Positions 10,141-21,110 of a stretch of DNA of 64,000 nucleotides are shown here, piece after piece. The position numbers were made by a program, and so were the translations under genes. The stretch is taken from assembly GCA_902702965.1 (NCBI GenBank), contig CACRXP010001262.1:31486-95485 (forward strand), written 5' to 3'. The notes beneath the pieces were generated by a model. It had not been told where the DNA came from. It did no database searches and was given only the letters and a program-made list of their open reading frames with translations. Source of the stretch: Spirometra erinaceieuropaei. Its lineage: Eukaryota > Platyhelminthes > Cestoda > Diphyllobothriidea > Diphyllobothriidae. Numbering within the stretch: position 1 is the first letter of the stretch; each line of letters begins with the position of its first letter.

Positions 10141-10600
10141 CCACCGGGAATTTAGCGCTGGGTAACGTGTGTTACGGAGGGGGGGGGGTCCGACCTGGGC
10201 GGCGAAAAAGGTTAATTACCCTGAAAGTCGAATTTGCATTTAACTCTCAAGCTGGTCATCACAGTGGCTACAAACCGCTCCCATATGCCGGGCGTAACCG
10301 TCAGCGAACTCATGCTGGTTGCGGTTTTCTTCTGTCGTGGACCTGTCTCGGCTTCAGGCGCGCGTAATTTCCAATCGACTCGTCCTACAAGAAGGACGCA
10401 ATGGTTGAGCCAGCACTTGCAAAATAAAGGACTGCATTTTCTCGCCAACTTTGAAGTACATCCTTTTTTGGATAGACCAGGTTTTCAGAAGTAATGTATC
10501 TACTGATTATTCGCGAAAGTCCTAATCGCACTTTGCCAGTATGCTTATTCCAGCTCTTAGGTTAGGGCGTTGCTTGATAGGTGAAAGGATTAAAAATAGT
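10141..10600. other. No gene recognised
   Basis: Overlapping short frames on both strands around 10167-10494 have no recognisable domain. A G-run lies at 10181-10188. Confidence 0.4.
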
Positions 10601-10605
10601 GGTCG

Positions 10606-10772
10606 GATGTTATTTCGTAGCCGTATCTACAGTAGACAAGTCCCAGCCGCCTGTCATACGGGACCAGTGGTAATAAGGGGTCTAACCCTAAACCTACCCC
10701 TAACCCGGACATTAACCCCTAACCCTAATCCCTGACTCTAACCCCTAAGGGGTACGGCTACGAAAAAAGATC
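10606..10772. mobile_element. Small inverted-repeat element with CCCTAA repeats (family T), diverged
   Basis: The left end GATGTTATTTCGTAGCCGTA pairs with the right end TACGGCTACGAAAAAAGATC. Inside are 'acgggaccagtggtaataa', shared with other T copies, and a run of CCCTAA/CCCCTAA units (10680-10748). Confidence 0.65.
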
Positions 10773-10779
10773 TTGCTAG

Positions 10780-11186
10780 AATGCCCTTCTACTTATGTGT
10801 TTGATAAAAGACTCCTTATCTCATTCTACTGAGGCTTTTCCTTACCTTACACGCAGAAAGACAGCCTTAACTGAAAAAATACCCAAATTATCAGCGTTCG
10901 GAAGCCACGCATAATATATTTACTTCCTTAAAGCTGACAATTATTTCCCCAAAACATCATCCTGAAACCGGCGATAAAACACGCCGAGAGGCGGGAAAAC
11001 CCATTTGTCATCTTTTATTGCCTGTGTGAGTTGAATCGTGTCAGAAACCACCAGTACGTTGACGCTCATTTCGCTCTTTGAAGGAGCACTGGAAAATATA
11101 CGAAGATTATAAAACAGTGTTTTAAATGAAGTATGAAGCAATTTTACCCAGTAAGAAAGTGAAAAAGGCATACACAGCAGAATTTA
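10780..11186. other. No gene recognised
   Basis: AT-rich sequence. The minus-strand frame 10941-11171 has no recognised domain. Confidence 0.4.
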
Positions 11187-11360
11187 TTGGTACCAAAAAA
11201 TTTCGCAAGAGCTGATCAACTTCAACCCGTCACTGAATAATACAAATAGCGAATATGAGGCATACAGCAATTTAAATTCGCACGGAAAAAATCGATGCTA
11301 AACAGCAAGGTCATCTTTCAGGTCACACAGACTAATCAATGAAAACGGTAACTCAAAAAC
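11187..11360 (-). repeat. PLE lineage 3 junction block, copy A
   Basis: Shares 'attggtaccaa', 'ttcgcaagagc' and 'gcacggaaaaaatcgatg' with 12093-12260 and partly with 13165-13262. The three copies are about 0.9-1.0 kb apart and separate truncated PLE units, so the block is probably the terminal segment of that PLE family. Confidence 0.6.
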
Positions 11361-11539
11361 GCAATTTAGGGGAAAAAATGGGAAGAAACTTGGCATCAGA
11401 ACATTTCCAGCAAATGCATGATATCTTTGAATGTAGAACCACTTCACAAATGTACCACTTAGTGAGACAATGGATTTCATATGCGCCCATGCGTCTGAAC
11501 CCCGTCTGTAACCCCAAATACCACGTGACTTGTTGAAGG

Positions 11540-11663
11540 TGTACGCGAAAAAAATTTTAATTTTCTGTTTAATGGACATCTATACAGACGAATTGACGGA
11601 GTAGCAATGGGAAGTCCATTAGGTTCAACCTTTGCCGAAAAGTTGTTCTCTAAATTGGACATG
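11540..11663 (+). pseudogene. PLE reverse transcriptase fragment (GSPLGS motif)
   Basis: The plus-strand frame gives NFNFLFNGHLYRRIDGVAMG then SPLGSTFAEKLFSKLD. This is the PLE reverse-transcriptase segment just before the catalytic YxDD (compare GQLYRQIDAVRMGSPLGP at 39980). It is cut off at 11663 by SINE sequence. Its orientation is opposite to the PLE units at 12.3-14.1 kb. Confidence 0.75.
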
Positions 11664-11808
11664 AAAATACTACCGACAAAGACAAGGGAGACCGGAATGG
11701 TCATTTTTGTCTTAGGAGCTGGACTTCAAACCGTCGGGTCGCGGAATTGAGTCCCAGGTGTTTCCCACGTCGGATTTGGGTATGACTGGACGACGACTAA
11801 TGAGCCAG
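11664..11808. mobile_element. Rearranged family S SINE (two orientations joined)
   Basis: The left 40 bp is the reverse tail ('accgacaaagacaagggaga'). From about 11715 the sequence runs forward through 'cccaggtgtttcccacgtcg' and 'tatgactggacgacgac'. The join looks like a template switch or an inverted double insertion into the PLE. Confidence 0.55.
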
Positions 11809-12092
11809 AATGCAAGAAGACACAGAAAATAAATAAATTTACACCGAAAGTCTTCTTGTCTGCGTTCATATGACAAAGAAGGTGAGCGCGGTAATCTAAA
11901 ATATAGACAAAAAAGCAATTTTCAAAAATAACGGATTTTGAATAGACCACCGCTGGCAAGTCTACATTTAGTCAGAAAATTCAACCAATAGGAACGGTGA
12001 ATAATAAGTGGTGTTTGCTGCCACACGGAATTTTAGTGTACATGTTGGAGATGTCAGCTACGTGGGGTTCTACACCCTGCCCTTACTTATAT

Positions 12093-12260
12093 TGGTACCA
12101 ACAAATTTCGCAAGAGCCTACCAACTCCAACCCGTCGTTGCATAACACAAATAACGAATAAGAGGCATACGGCAATTTAAAACCGCACGGAAAAAATCGA
12201 TGCAAAACAGCAGGGTCATCGTTTACTTTATGCAGACTAATCAATAAAATGGCAACATAT
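12093..12260 (-). repeat. PLE lineage 3 junction block, copy B
   Basis: Same block as 11187-11360 with 'ggtaccaacaaatttcgcaa' and 'gcacggaaaaaatcgatg'. It lies immediately 3' (minus strand) of the PLE unit at 12290-13215. Confidence 0.6.
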
Positions 12261-12289
12261 AAACGCAATTCAGGGAAGGGGGATATAGA

Positions 12290-13215
12290 TATAAAGCTTG
12301 ACCATCACAAGGGCAAGTTTGGTTTGACCTTATGGTTGAGTTGTTTGCATAGGTCGGGTTTCTCCCGCGACATGTAAGTTGCTTCCGAGCAGCCCTATGT
12401 CCGAGTTGGTCGTACTCAGACTAATACACGGAAGGATGTTTTGTGGTCAACGGTGTTACCGCTTTCCAGGAGTTGTTTTGTGGTAGAAGAACGGGGAATT
12501 TTATTTCACTGCTTTAGAAGTCATTTAAGCAGGTGCTCAACTGACCTGGCTATCAATTGCCTTTGCGTTTGCTCAATATACTTGCATCCACAAGTGCATG
12601 GGATTTCTTAAACACAGTTTGAGGTGGCGTGCATTGGCAAGACATCCTTTGCTCGTGGAATTGACATAGCTTTAGTGGAAATACTGAATATGAGTTCAGT
12701 TGCATTGTATAGTCTTTCATTAGTGAACCCAAATCGCCGCTTAATATTATTTTAAATGCTGTCACGCTTAAAGGTCAAGGATATCAACACGGGCTTTTTC
12801 AAAACCGATTTTTCCGTTAGTTTGACCGTAAGGTGTTACTGTACTTCTGGATGAAACGTGTTGGATCTCCACATCTAAGCAAGGCTGTGTTGAGGCAAGC
12901 AATTTCTGCGTTCGCTGCCTCAATAGAGCAAATGTTTCTCACTGTTTGGAAAAGAGTGCACACCAGGTGTTGCTTTCGTTGTATTGATACAAAACACAGG
13001 AAATTTAGGTATTGACCTTTTCATGCATCCTTATGGAAAACCGACCGCCTTAGTGCACTATCTTCCCGTGCAGTTATGAGGATGTCCAGGGAATATATGT
13101 TGTTGAACTGCTCCTTTTCCATTGTAAATGTTCTCATCGAACGAAGACTATTTATAACGTTAATCAAGCAATTTGAATTCGCACGAAAAAAATCGATGCA
13201 AAACAGCAGGGTCAT
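12290..13215 (-). pseudogene. PLE lineage 3 unit 1: end of reverse transcriptase plus GIY-YIG region
   Basis: On the minus strand, 13150-13020 gives TMEKEQFNNIYSLDILITAR and LRRSVFHKDA, the PLE segment after the catalytic site (typically 'FLDVLI..R'). Further on come the KGQYLNF-like linker and, at 12700-12553, a decayed GIY-YIG region. The DNA matches unit 2 at 13310-14070 along its length ('catgtaagttgcttcc', 'gtcaactgacctg', 'gaccgtaaggtgttac'). It has multiple stops. Its junction block sits at each end, consistent with a tandem array. Confidence 0.7.
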
Positions 13216-13262
13216 AGTTTACTGTACGCAGACTAATCAATAAAATGGCAACTTATAAACGG
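13165..13262 (-). repeat. PLE lineage 3 junction block, copy C (short)
   Basis: Shares 'gcacgaaaaaaatcgatgca', 'aaacagcagggtcat' and 'gcagactaatcaataaaatg' with copies A and B. It marks the boundary between units 1 and 2. Confidence 0.6.
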
Positions 13263-13309
13263 GGTTCAGGAAAGAGAAAGGGGAAAGCTAGCACGAAAAG
13301 GGGATGTAT

Positions 13310-14070
13310 AAATATAAGGACTGAGCATTACCGGGGTAAGTTGAAGCTGACCACGCCTGTCTGTTTGCATAGGTTGGGTTTCTCTCGCTTCATGTAAGTT
13401 GCTTCCAAGTAGCGCAGTTTCCGAGCTGTTCGTGCTCGAACAAGTACTTGGAAGGATGTTTTAGGGTCAACGGAGTGACCGCTATCGAGGAGGTGTTTCG
13501 TGATTCAAAAACTAGAAATTTCATTTTCCTGCTCTAAAATCCACTTAGGCAGGTGGTCAACTGACCTGTCTGCTAATTGCCTCTGTGTTCGTCCAATGTA
13601 CTTTCAGCTACAAGTACATGTGAATTCATAAACACTATTTGTGATGGCGCGCGATGGTAATGCATGCGTTGCCGCGAAAGGGAAATAACTTTAGTAGGAC
13701 TACCGCACAAGAGTTCGGCTGCATTGTACGTCTTTTCAGTTGTGCGTCTCAACCGTCGCTTGATGGTATTTGAAATGTTGTCACCCATAAAGCGTAGGCC
13801 TAATAAAAGGGACTTCTTCAGAACTGATTGTTCAGTCAGTTTTGGCCGTAAGTTATTACCTTACTTTTGGATGCCGCGTTTAAGTTGCATTGCTTTGAGG
13901 CGGTCAATACAACAAATGTTTCTTGCTCTTTTGAAGGAAATACACACATCAGATTTTGTTTCCGTTGTATTGGCAAACAGTTCAGGAAATGTAAACATTA
14001 GCCTTTTTCATGTGTCCTACTGGAAATCCGGTCGCCTTATTGAACCATCTTTCCATGAAAATCCCCAGTG
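13310..14070 (-). pseudogene. PLE lineage 3 unit 2: GIY-YIG region
   Basis: The minus strand at 13788-13640 encodes GDNISNTIKRRLRRTTEKTY then NAAELLCGSP, the segment that precedes the GIY-YIG core in this lineage. The core itself survives as degenerate 'CTCS...'-type coding near 13610-13540. The preceding linker (14070-13800) carries stops. Same orientation as unit 1. Confidence 0.7.
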
Positions 14071-14725
14071 AAACCTCACCCCCAACCTTCTACCTGTCTA
14101 CACACACATCCCCTCCACATCCCACGCCATAGCCCGTGATAATTCTGTTCTTTCCGATAGCAAGCATGTGATTCCCCTCGCCGTCGCCAGTGTGGCCTGG
14201 CGCATCTGTCATATGTCGGACCGTGCACATTTCACACAATCAGGAAGCGCGTTCCCTGATGTAAACTGATCAGCTCGTGTGTGGCCCGCGTAAGCTGGAT
14301 GTCTAGCTCCGTCAACCACTGCGCCAAATTTCATCAACCAATGACTGACAGGCTCGGAGAGTCGACTAGTGCGTGGGAGAGAGAAGAAATGGTCAGCTCG
14401 AATCTGGGAAGCCCATCGCTACACCAAATCAGCGGATTCCCCATTACAATATATCTGACGCGCCTAAATCTATCACAATGAGCTAAAGGCTCTGACGCCC
14501 TGGTTTGGTGGGTTGCGGCCGATGGGCTACCTTGGCCCCCACGTAAGTCAGGTGCATGATGTGGATGTCAGATCGTACGTGGTACGCGTAGGCGACCGTT
14601 CGGCTTTGTCAGCCCGAACTCCGTCTCCGTTCGTTTTACATCATTCCGCCCTCGGAGCAGTGAATGAAGGAGAGTAGATGTGGCAAGAGTTTGTCCCATG
14701 ATAGGCTGATTCACGCGACATCTTT
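14060..14725 (+). mobile_element. RTE-like LINE 3' region, 5' truncated (family L7)
   Basis: Parallels 58367-58985 over its length: 'cacacacatcccctcca', 'catgatgtggatgtcagatc', 'acgcgtaggcgaccgttcgg', 'gactccgtctccgt...'-type words, and the CGGAGC-GAATGA block near the end. The 58-kb copy directly follows a LINE C-terminal coding region, so this is read as a LINE 3' untranslated part left by a 5'-truncated insertion. Confidence 0.6.
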
Positions 14726-14749
14726 CCTTCTATTCATGATGACGTCCAG

Positions 14750-14950
14750 GAAAGATAGAATAGAATAGAATAGAAAAGGTTTATTGTAGCGCCCCTTGGG
14801 CACTGTCAGTCCATGTTGCACTGTTCCCTCTCCATTGCGAATTTAATTTTCGGCTACAGGCTACTCCCAGCTATATGTAGGCCGTATAGTGTCTTTATGT
14901 TCCATGCCAATGACATCCTTTCTTACACGTGACACGGAATAATGTCGGCA
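14750..14950 (-). mobile_element. LINE/SINE 3' tail with (TTCTA)n
   Basis: The minus strand reads 'gggcgctacaataaacctt' followed by four TTCTA-type units (14752-14775). AATAAA followed by a short tandem tail is typical of RTE/CR1-type 3' ends. The body, to about 14950, has no coding match. Confidence 0.55.
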
Positions 14951-14975
14951 AAGTTTGGAACGAGTCGACCGCCCA

Positions 14976-15525
14976 CTACTTCTGAGTCAATCTGTCTGTA
15001 TAATTGTCCACTAAACAGAAATTGAACAATTTCATGCACATTTTGAACAAGTCACGTAGTATTTCGGACGGCGTTCGAGTTTCAGACGCATGGGCGTCAT
15101 CAAGTGGTACATTTGTAAATAGGAATACTACGTCCAAAGATACCATGCATTTGTTAGAAATGTTCTGATGTCTGATTTCTTCAATAAAATGGAGACTGTC
15201 TTCTATCGTGTCATTCGAATATCGGTGTTGGACTGGTTCTAATTGCTTGACAAGCCACAGTGCTAGTCTGTATTGGGGTGAATTAGACGTGGACAAAAGT
15301 GGTCGTAGAGTATGTCCCTTTAATGCGTTGTTGACAGTCCATTTAGTCTGGGAATAACTCTACACATCGGTTTAAGGGATAACACGATTTTAGCGTCAAT
15401 CAGATTTTTGCGTAGATATTGTTTAACTGTCTTCCAGACGGAGTCTTGCAATTCCTTGGTTTCATCTTTGTCTAGCGTTTCTAAAAGAAATTTACTCGGG
15501 TCACGTAAAATAGATTCCATCTTGA
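14976..15525 (-). pseudogene. PLE reverse transcriptase N-terminal half (frameshifted)
   Basis: The minus-strand frame 15520-15320 gives DPSKFLLETLDKDETKELQD, SVWKTVKQYLRKNLIDAK and the 'P..PRL.GL'-type motif. After a frameshift, 15296-14976 gives SPQYRLALWLVKQLEPV, IEDSLHFIEEIR and CMVSLDVVFLFTNVPLDDA. These are the fingers and motif A (SLDVxxLFTNVPL) of the PLE reverse transcriptase. It lies upstream, in the sense of transcription, of the PLE units at 12.3-14.1 kb, in the same orientation, and could be the 5' part of one of them, separated by the LINE insertion. Confidence 0.8.
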
Positions 15526-15526
15526 A

Positions 15527-16253
15527 CGATAGATTTCATTTTTCATTCAAGTATATTTCATGGGAAAACACGCGTATGAGTATTCATTGTTTACTTATTT
15601 GGAGGGAAATTATGTCGTCTTTAAATTTAACACTTGAAGGAGGGGTGTAATTCGACTTTAAAGTTTCTAACTCTGAGATTTTTTAAGACCGTGAAATTCC
15701 CGTTCATTAAACATCGTGTCGCTGTATTTACTAATGCAGCTCATAAAATTTACAATATGGCTCGAAATCCGCTGACAACTTTTATGAGCCTCATGTGTTC
15801 ACATCTTAGTAACGTACAGAAATGTATGAATTTCCGTACACGGAAAATATACGGCGGGTAGTTTGGAAACCCTGAATGCAAGTGTAACGGCAGGTCGGAT
15901 TCAAAATTATCGAGAATTGGAAACGTTTTTTAAAAGCGAATAATACCCTTCCTTCAAATATAACATTTGAAGAAGACGTAATTTTCTACAAAATGAGTAA
16001 AAAAATGGTTATTTTTACACATGTCTTCTATTAAATATATTCGAATTTACAAAGACATCTAAAATCAGTGAGAAAATGCATGCAGAGTGTAGTTTTCGCA
16101 TGCGGCCGAGAAGAAATTCGTTCAACAGCCGGCATCCTGAGGTAACTGAATTATTACAGAATTATGCTGAACGATGATTAGTTTTACAACCCTACTTAAT
16201 TAGTCTTTCTGAAACGAAAACGCATTTCGGAATTTCGGTTGACATTTCATGGG
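15527..16253. mobile_element. Palindromic element family P, missing its left third
   Basis: The right arm is nearly complete ('gaagaagacgtaattttcta', 'gccggcatcctgaggtaact', 'cggaatttcggttgacattt' then catgggc). The outer left arm is missing where it meets the PLE fragment. It ends at about 16253 without the last 20 terminal bases. Confidence 0.65.
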
Positions 16254-16437
16254 CAATAAACGTGCCCAAACCACCACAAATCACGGAGAAACGGGAAATA
16301 CCAACAGATGGTGTTTAATCCGAACCAAATTGTTTGACGCAGTCATGACATACGAGCGCAATGGCCGCTTCCTGACGGCCTGCGCCGGCCAGCCCGGGCT
16401 GAGCGCGCGCGGTAAGTTGGTGAGGACGCACTTCAAT

Positions 16438-16525
16438 TTGCCGATAGAAGCGAAGAGGCGAGTTCCAGGAAACAGTCGCGAAGAAGGAGACGCGGTCTCT
16501 GGAACAAGAGCTGCGACGTCTGTGC
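16438..16525 (-). mobile_element. Degenerate PLE lineage 1 tail
   Basis: Contains 'gatagaagcgaagaggcgag' and 'gaagaaggagacgcggtctc', matching 63700-63760 and the complement of 24001-24058 (terminal sequence of the lineage 1 PLE). Confidence 0.5.
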
Positions 16526-16739
16526 AAGCCTCGTCTGATTCCGTCCCTGGTGAAGGATTTGAGTGTGAATATGAAACGCCAGGCGAGTAAAATACTTATT
16601 CCAGCGACTGCGCCTTCCTCTTCGTGTATTTCAATAAAATCGGTGGAAAATCGATAAGTCGACTGCCTGATTTCCGTACCTGCGCAATGCACCACTAGCG
16701 GTGACGGAGGTTTTGTTTAAAACGTCCTGAAGGTGACAC

Positions 16740-17140
16740 CCCCGCGGGATTTTAAAATGCGGTCGGTGTGACCTACGACAGTTTGGCTGTCGTCATCGAC
16801 GCTGTCCAGCGCATACCCCGCAGCAGGGTGCGCTCAGGGACGGTGGCTCGCGTGTGAAGTAGTTTATAGTGAATGTAGACTTGCGCAGCATCTACCGCAC
16901 TCCCCCACCTGGACCCGGTATCAAGAAAGAGTCACGAAGACTGGAGGCGGGATCGGGCGCATGCGGCTGGCGCGTCGAAAGCGCGATGTGAAAATCCGAA
17001 ACGTGAGACGAATAAAATTCTTACCCCAACAATCGCATTTTTTCCTTCTCACCCCCAACATCTTCGGCCGCCGCCGCCGCCGCAGCTGGTTAGTTTTGCT
17101 ATCGCAGAATCTGCCACCAGTGCTGGTGGCGTGACTCATG
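16740..17140 (+). repeat. Dispersed repeat R6 (LTR-like)
   Basis: Shares 'ggacggtg', 'ccccacctggacccggta' and 'ggaggcgggatcgg' with 20500-20720, and its start with 44040-44110. Coding is not apparent. The element class is uncertain. Confidence 0.4.
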
Positions 17141-17829
17141 TCGTGCTGTAGCGTGGATGTCAGTTGCAGACAGAAGGCTCAGGCAGGACAAGGGTCTGCA
17201 TATTTTTGCAAAAAAACTGTTCGGCCCTGCCCTCCACCACCACGTAGCTGGGCTGGTCGTGCTGATAGCTTGAGAAAAAAAAACAGTGAACAGATGGCAA
17301 CTCGGTGGCGGAGTTCCAGGTTTAGGTTATGCACGTCGCTTAGCAACCCATATACACGGAACAGGCGTCTGGCGTACGAAGGGGTATAATCACGTGCATC
17401 ACAGGGTGACAACAGGCATACCCACCGGGCAGACACAAACCGAAATCTAATCACCTCCTCTACCCAGCCCATCCCCGGATCTCATCTGAGGTGGAATACT
17501 TCAGGAATTGCCGGAGTTGCAAAGTCCGAGAAATCGAATCACGCTCCATTTCTTCATGCCCCGCCGTTGGACCCACGACAGGGAAGAAGCAGGTGTAATT
17601 GGAAATGATTTAAATAATTATTCAAAACAGGTCATTAGGAGTCACTGCTTTTAAAAAATGCTGGTCAATTAAGTATTGGCCTCTGGGTAAACTTTCACCT
17701 CACGCTATTTAGAGCAACGTTCTGCGATTGTTCATGCGCCTTTTGACGACTTTTCACTCAGTGGAGACATTTTAGGGGCATTCATAAATATATCCTTGGT
17801 AAAAAGGCAGACGGAGAAACCGGGTACAA
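17141..17829. other. No gene recognised
   Basis: Short overlapping frames on both strands (17138-17472) with no domain. An A-run lies at 17276-17283. Confidence 0.4.
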
Positions 17830-18095
17830 TCAGGACAAGTCGGTGAGTGTGCGCCATCGCTCTGTAGGCGTTGTTTCTGCCTCTGGCCAATCAGCGAAGG
17901 GGCAGAGGTGATTGGCTTCGAGCTCTCGCGGAGCAAATAGCGAGCCTCGAGCGGTCCAGACAGCGAATCGACAGGCAGCGTGAAGTGGACAGAAGGTCAG
18001 CGTGACAAAGCGGCGGAGAGCAAGGAGGCGCCGATAGCCACAGACATATGTCCACTCCCTAATGCACCGAATCATGTCTGCTGCAACGTTCAAAG
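17830..18095 (+). repeat. LTR-like repeat R3
   Basis: Shares 'ccaatcagcgaag', 'gattggcttcgagct', 'cagacagcgaatcgacaggc' and 'gtgacaaagcggcggagagc' with 37730-37900, 53619-54080 and the reversed copy 52120-52330. The 54-kb copy is followed by a primer-binding site, supporting an LTR. None is found after this copy. Confidence 0.55.
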
Positions 18096-18099
18096 TGTT

Positions 18100-19010
18100 T
18101 ATAGAGGCAAATTTTCGAATCCAGAGACATGTATGTGAGGAAAAATATTACATTAGTGCCTCGTGTTCTGTAGGAGGGAGCTTTGACGTCACACTTCCTC
18201 CCCCAGCCCCGTCACTGGTGTTTGAACATTCTCATCTGAAAGGAGTAGATGGTTGCTGGCAGTTAAGCCAACCGGTGTGTGCGATGTCAGTTGCCGACAT
18301 ACGTCTTCACCAATAATCTAATGTCCTATGCCGGTCAAACGTGGGAGCGAAGTCCTCTTTTTAAACTGTGATGAGTAGCATTCCGGTCTGTATATAGAGA
18401 GTTGAATACACCAATCGTCCGAGTTCACTGCCAGTAATCTTTGTCTTGTCGCACCATCAGAACAATGTGGGCGAAGGGGGAAAGAGTGCGATAGACGCTG
18501 CGCAAGTGTGCCGGATCATAAATGATTTTGTCGACTTGCAATTGGTCGACGACGCGAAAATTCTCATGGGACGTGCGACGGCCAAAATTCCAGGTGCACC
18601 ACAAAGGTGAACGGTCAAGCTATCTCGATAATGGGATGTGGCCCGAATCAAGGTGACCACTTCCTCGCTTACTGAAAAATCTTGGAGGGCAGGTAATTTA
18701 GACACCAAGGGGAAACAAAATACCATGGTGACGAAATCACACATTGGCTGGCTAACTAGTATTTTTGAAGAAGCTATCTACGCCGATGGGCACTATATCG
18801 CGGGAGTACTTAAAAGTATGTTTTATTTCTGGGAGTCTCTGAGGTTATCATTGAACTGTGAGAGTTGTCCTTGTGACCTTAATGGTTCTAGGAACAATTT
18901 AAAATTGCTTCTGGGCCGCGGTTTCAACAATGGTGTTCATGATGAAGGTAGTACTTGCTTAAATATTTTGCCGAACACTTCTGCCGCTCGAATTAGTGTT
19001 TCAGCACGCG
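18100..19010. other. Unassigned; 166-codon frame at 18638-19138
   Basis: A plus-strand frame (MARIKVTTSSLTEKSWRAGN...) spans 18638-19138, but its last third overlaps a PLE remnant on the other strand. No domain, signal peptide or family is recognised. It may be chance. Confidence 0.3.
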
Positions 19011-19680
19011 TTTCGTGTGACTTATTACTCTGCCCAGGCAACTTCCTAACATTAAACAGGGAGACAGGTGAGAGGGATTTACGCCTGCTGATTGGCTGTG
19101 GGTCGGAGAAAAATGGTTCAAGCGACTGTCGCCTCTAGCGAAGAATTGGCCTCGTCGGGCTTTAAAGTGCGGTTGGGCCTCGTTTAGTGAGCCGCTGCCC
19201 AAAATTCGACATCGTCCCTCCATACTGTCGATGCGTGTTCTGTCATCCGAGTCAAGACTAATATTCCTGTTCCTTCGGCCTAGCTGTTTCTCCTGAAATT
19301 GCGCCAAATTCAGTAAACGACTCCAGACGTTGCTTGCCGTGATAATGGGTCTAGCACCCCCACCAATCGGTGACTGATGGTCGGATCTGACCTGTTTACA
19401 ACCCCAAGGCCGACCGACCATTCCCGATACCTTCACGCACTGGAGTGCTGACTAAAATTTGAGTTCGGTGCACTTTGGCTTTCCATCTCGTTCTCACACG
19501 TACCAATTGACGAAAATACGCATTGAGTATACCGAGGTGTCTGACTGTCTGGCCACTTTTCTTTATTGGTTCTGTTTGTCTCGATGAGTGGACACAACCT
19601 TGCTCCAGCCTTCTTCAACTTGCCTGAATCTGAAAAAGTAGAATATTCTTCCTCTTCCATTTCATGGAAGGACAATTTAA
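19010..19680 (-). pseudogene. PLE lineage 1 remnant, strongly decayed
   Basis: The minus-strand frame 19436-18993 shows a GVGVAHRP-like piece (GCKQVRSDHQSP), a degraded GIY-YIG stretch (about 19330-19220) and LNEAQPHFKARRGQFFARGD then SRLNHFSP. This parallels HTFKLDEAEILARGDNRVSR of the 23-kb copy. Further upstream coding to about 19680 is hardly readable. Confidence 0.6.
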
Positions 19681-19959
19681 ACTATGTGAGCACTTAACAG
19701 GCATCTGCAATTCCGTCCACACACTTGTTCGCATAGACACTTGGAGTTAAGATTTGGCCAGCCAACCCTTGATTCATCTCTCAGTATGGAGACGCCGACA
19801 ATCCGATGCACACCTTAAGGCGCCTGAAGTCGGCAAAAGCACTTACTGTAAGGTCAGAACTGTAATACGCATACGGACTTCTTGCAACGATAATCCTTTC
19901 GGTTTCCAGGAAGATTTGCGACACTAGAGGTCATGAAAATCGAAATGGGTCATTTGACG

Positions 19960-20250
19960 CTGCCGTGAAAGTAGCACCCAGCCATTTTTCCGTTATTTCA
20001 AGCCAACCTTCTTTGCGTCGATGAAACACTTGTTTTGGGTCACAGCTAAGCGGAAATCTTATAGTCAGCCTTATTTACACGCTGACCTGTGCTGAATGCA
20101 GTGGTGTCTATATCGGAGGAAAAGTTCTCGCAATTCGAAAATGAGCATCAACAGGGACAAATGACATTCTGACACAGAAATTAGCAATTTAGTCTTCCAC
20201 GTCAGCGGTGACCAACCTGTTTTGGTTGGTTTGATCCTCTTATTTTCTTG
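19960..20250 (+). pseudogene. PLE GIY-YIG fragment
   Basis: At 20072-20145 the plus strand reads IYTLTCAECSGVYIGGKVLA then IRK followed by a stop. This is the GIY-YIG signature with the two-cysteine insert (C-x2-C) seen in the PLEs here. The preceding 110 bp can be read as the usual linker with frame changes. No reverse transcriptase is nearby. Confidence 0.55.
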
Positions 20251-20439
20251 CCAAATGCTGGTCTCGATCTCTCTCTAATTATGATTGATTCAGGCAAAAA
20301 CGCCTATTCGGGGCGAGCTTGGTGGTCATCTGGGCGATTCCCAACCGATGCACTTGAGAAACCGGCTTGGGCATCAGACTGTCGTATACAATTAGTGGGT
20401 TTCATACGTTACAGTAGTCTGGGTAGGTAGCTTGGCCAA

Positions 20440-20720
20440 AATGTCAAAACTCAAGGCTTTCTGTCTGAATATCGTAGCCCAGGTGGTTAGACCACTAGTT
20501 AGACTCGTTTTGTCCACCGCGTGAGAGCACGGACGGTGACTTGCGTACGATTTAGTTCGAAGTGATGGCAAACTTGCCCAGTGCCTACTGCACTCTCTCT
20601 TCCCCACCTAGACTCAGTGTCGAGACAGAGTCAAGACGTTCGGAGGCGGGAGAGGTCGCAGGTGGCTAGCACGACGAAAACTCTCACCCAGGCATACAAT
20701 CAAGCCCCCTGGTCCACAAC
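20440..20720 (+). repeat. Dispersed repeat R6, second copy
   Basis: Matches 16830-17000 through 'gcacggacggtg', 'ccccacctagactcagt' and 'cggaggcgggagagg'. No coding content. Confidence 0.4.
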
Positions 20721-20934
20721 GGACACTGACCAGGATTGTATAATGGGGAGTTGCACGGATTCAATTGGGCGCGACGGTAACCGACAACTGGATATGCTGT
20801 TTGTTTATCTGAATGGAAGGAACTCAGCTCAACGCGACGCGCGTGGCACGATTACCAGGTCATTTGGCAGTTAATTATTCATTCGTGCATTACTCGTGTC
20901 TTGTCCGGATGTACATAGTCTGGGATTGGCAGTG

Positions 20935-21110
20935 GTGTCCTTCGCGTTCACAACAGCTCCACCACATCCAAATCTTCGCAATTTTGATGAGTGCGCATTT
21001 CCAGTAACTCCTGGCTGACCCTGATCTAGCCCCCTCCCCCGTGTTGGTCGGGCGCATCTCCCGCGTGGCCCCTTTTTGGGGCGAAAGGTTAGAACTCATA
21101 GATCGACTCA
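20935..21110 (-). repeat. Dispersed repeat R9
   Basis: The reverse complement matches 50430-50600 ('gggccacgcgg', 'gaccaacacgggggctag', 'ggtgtggcgg'-type words). The right end includes a CCCC-AAAAA-GGGG hairpin at about 21069-21082. The element class is unknown. Confidence 0.5.
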
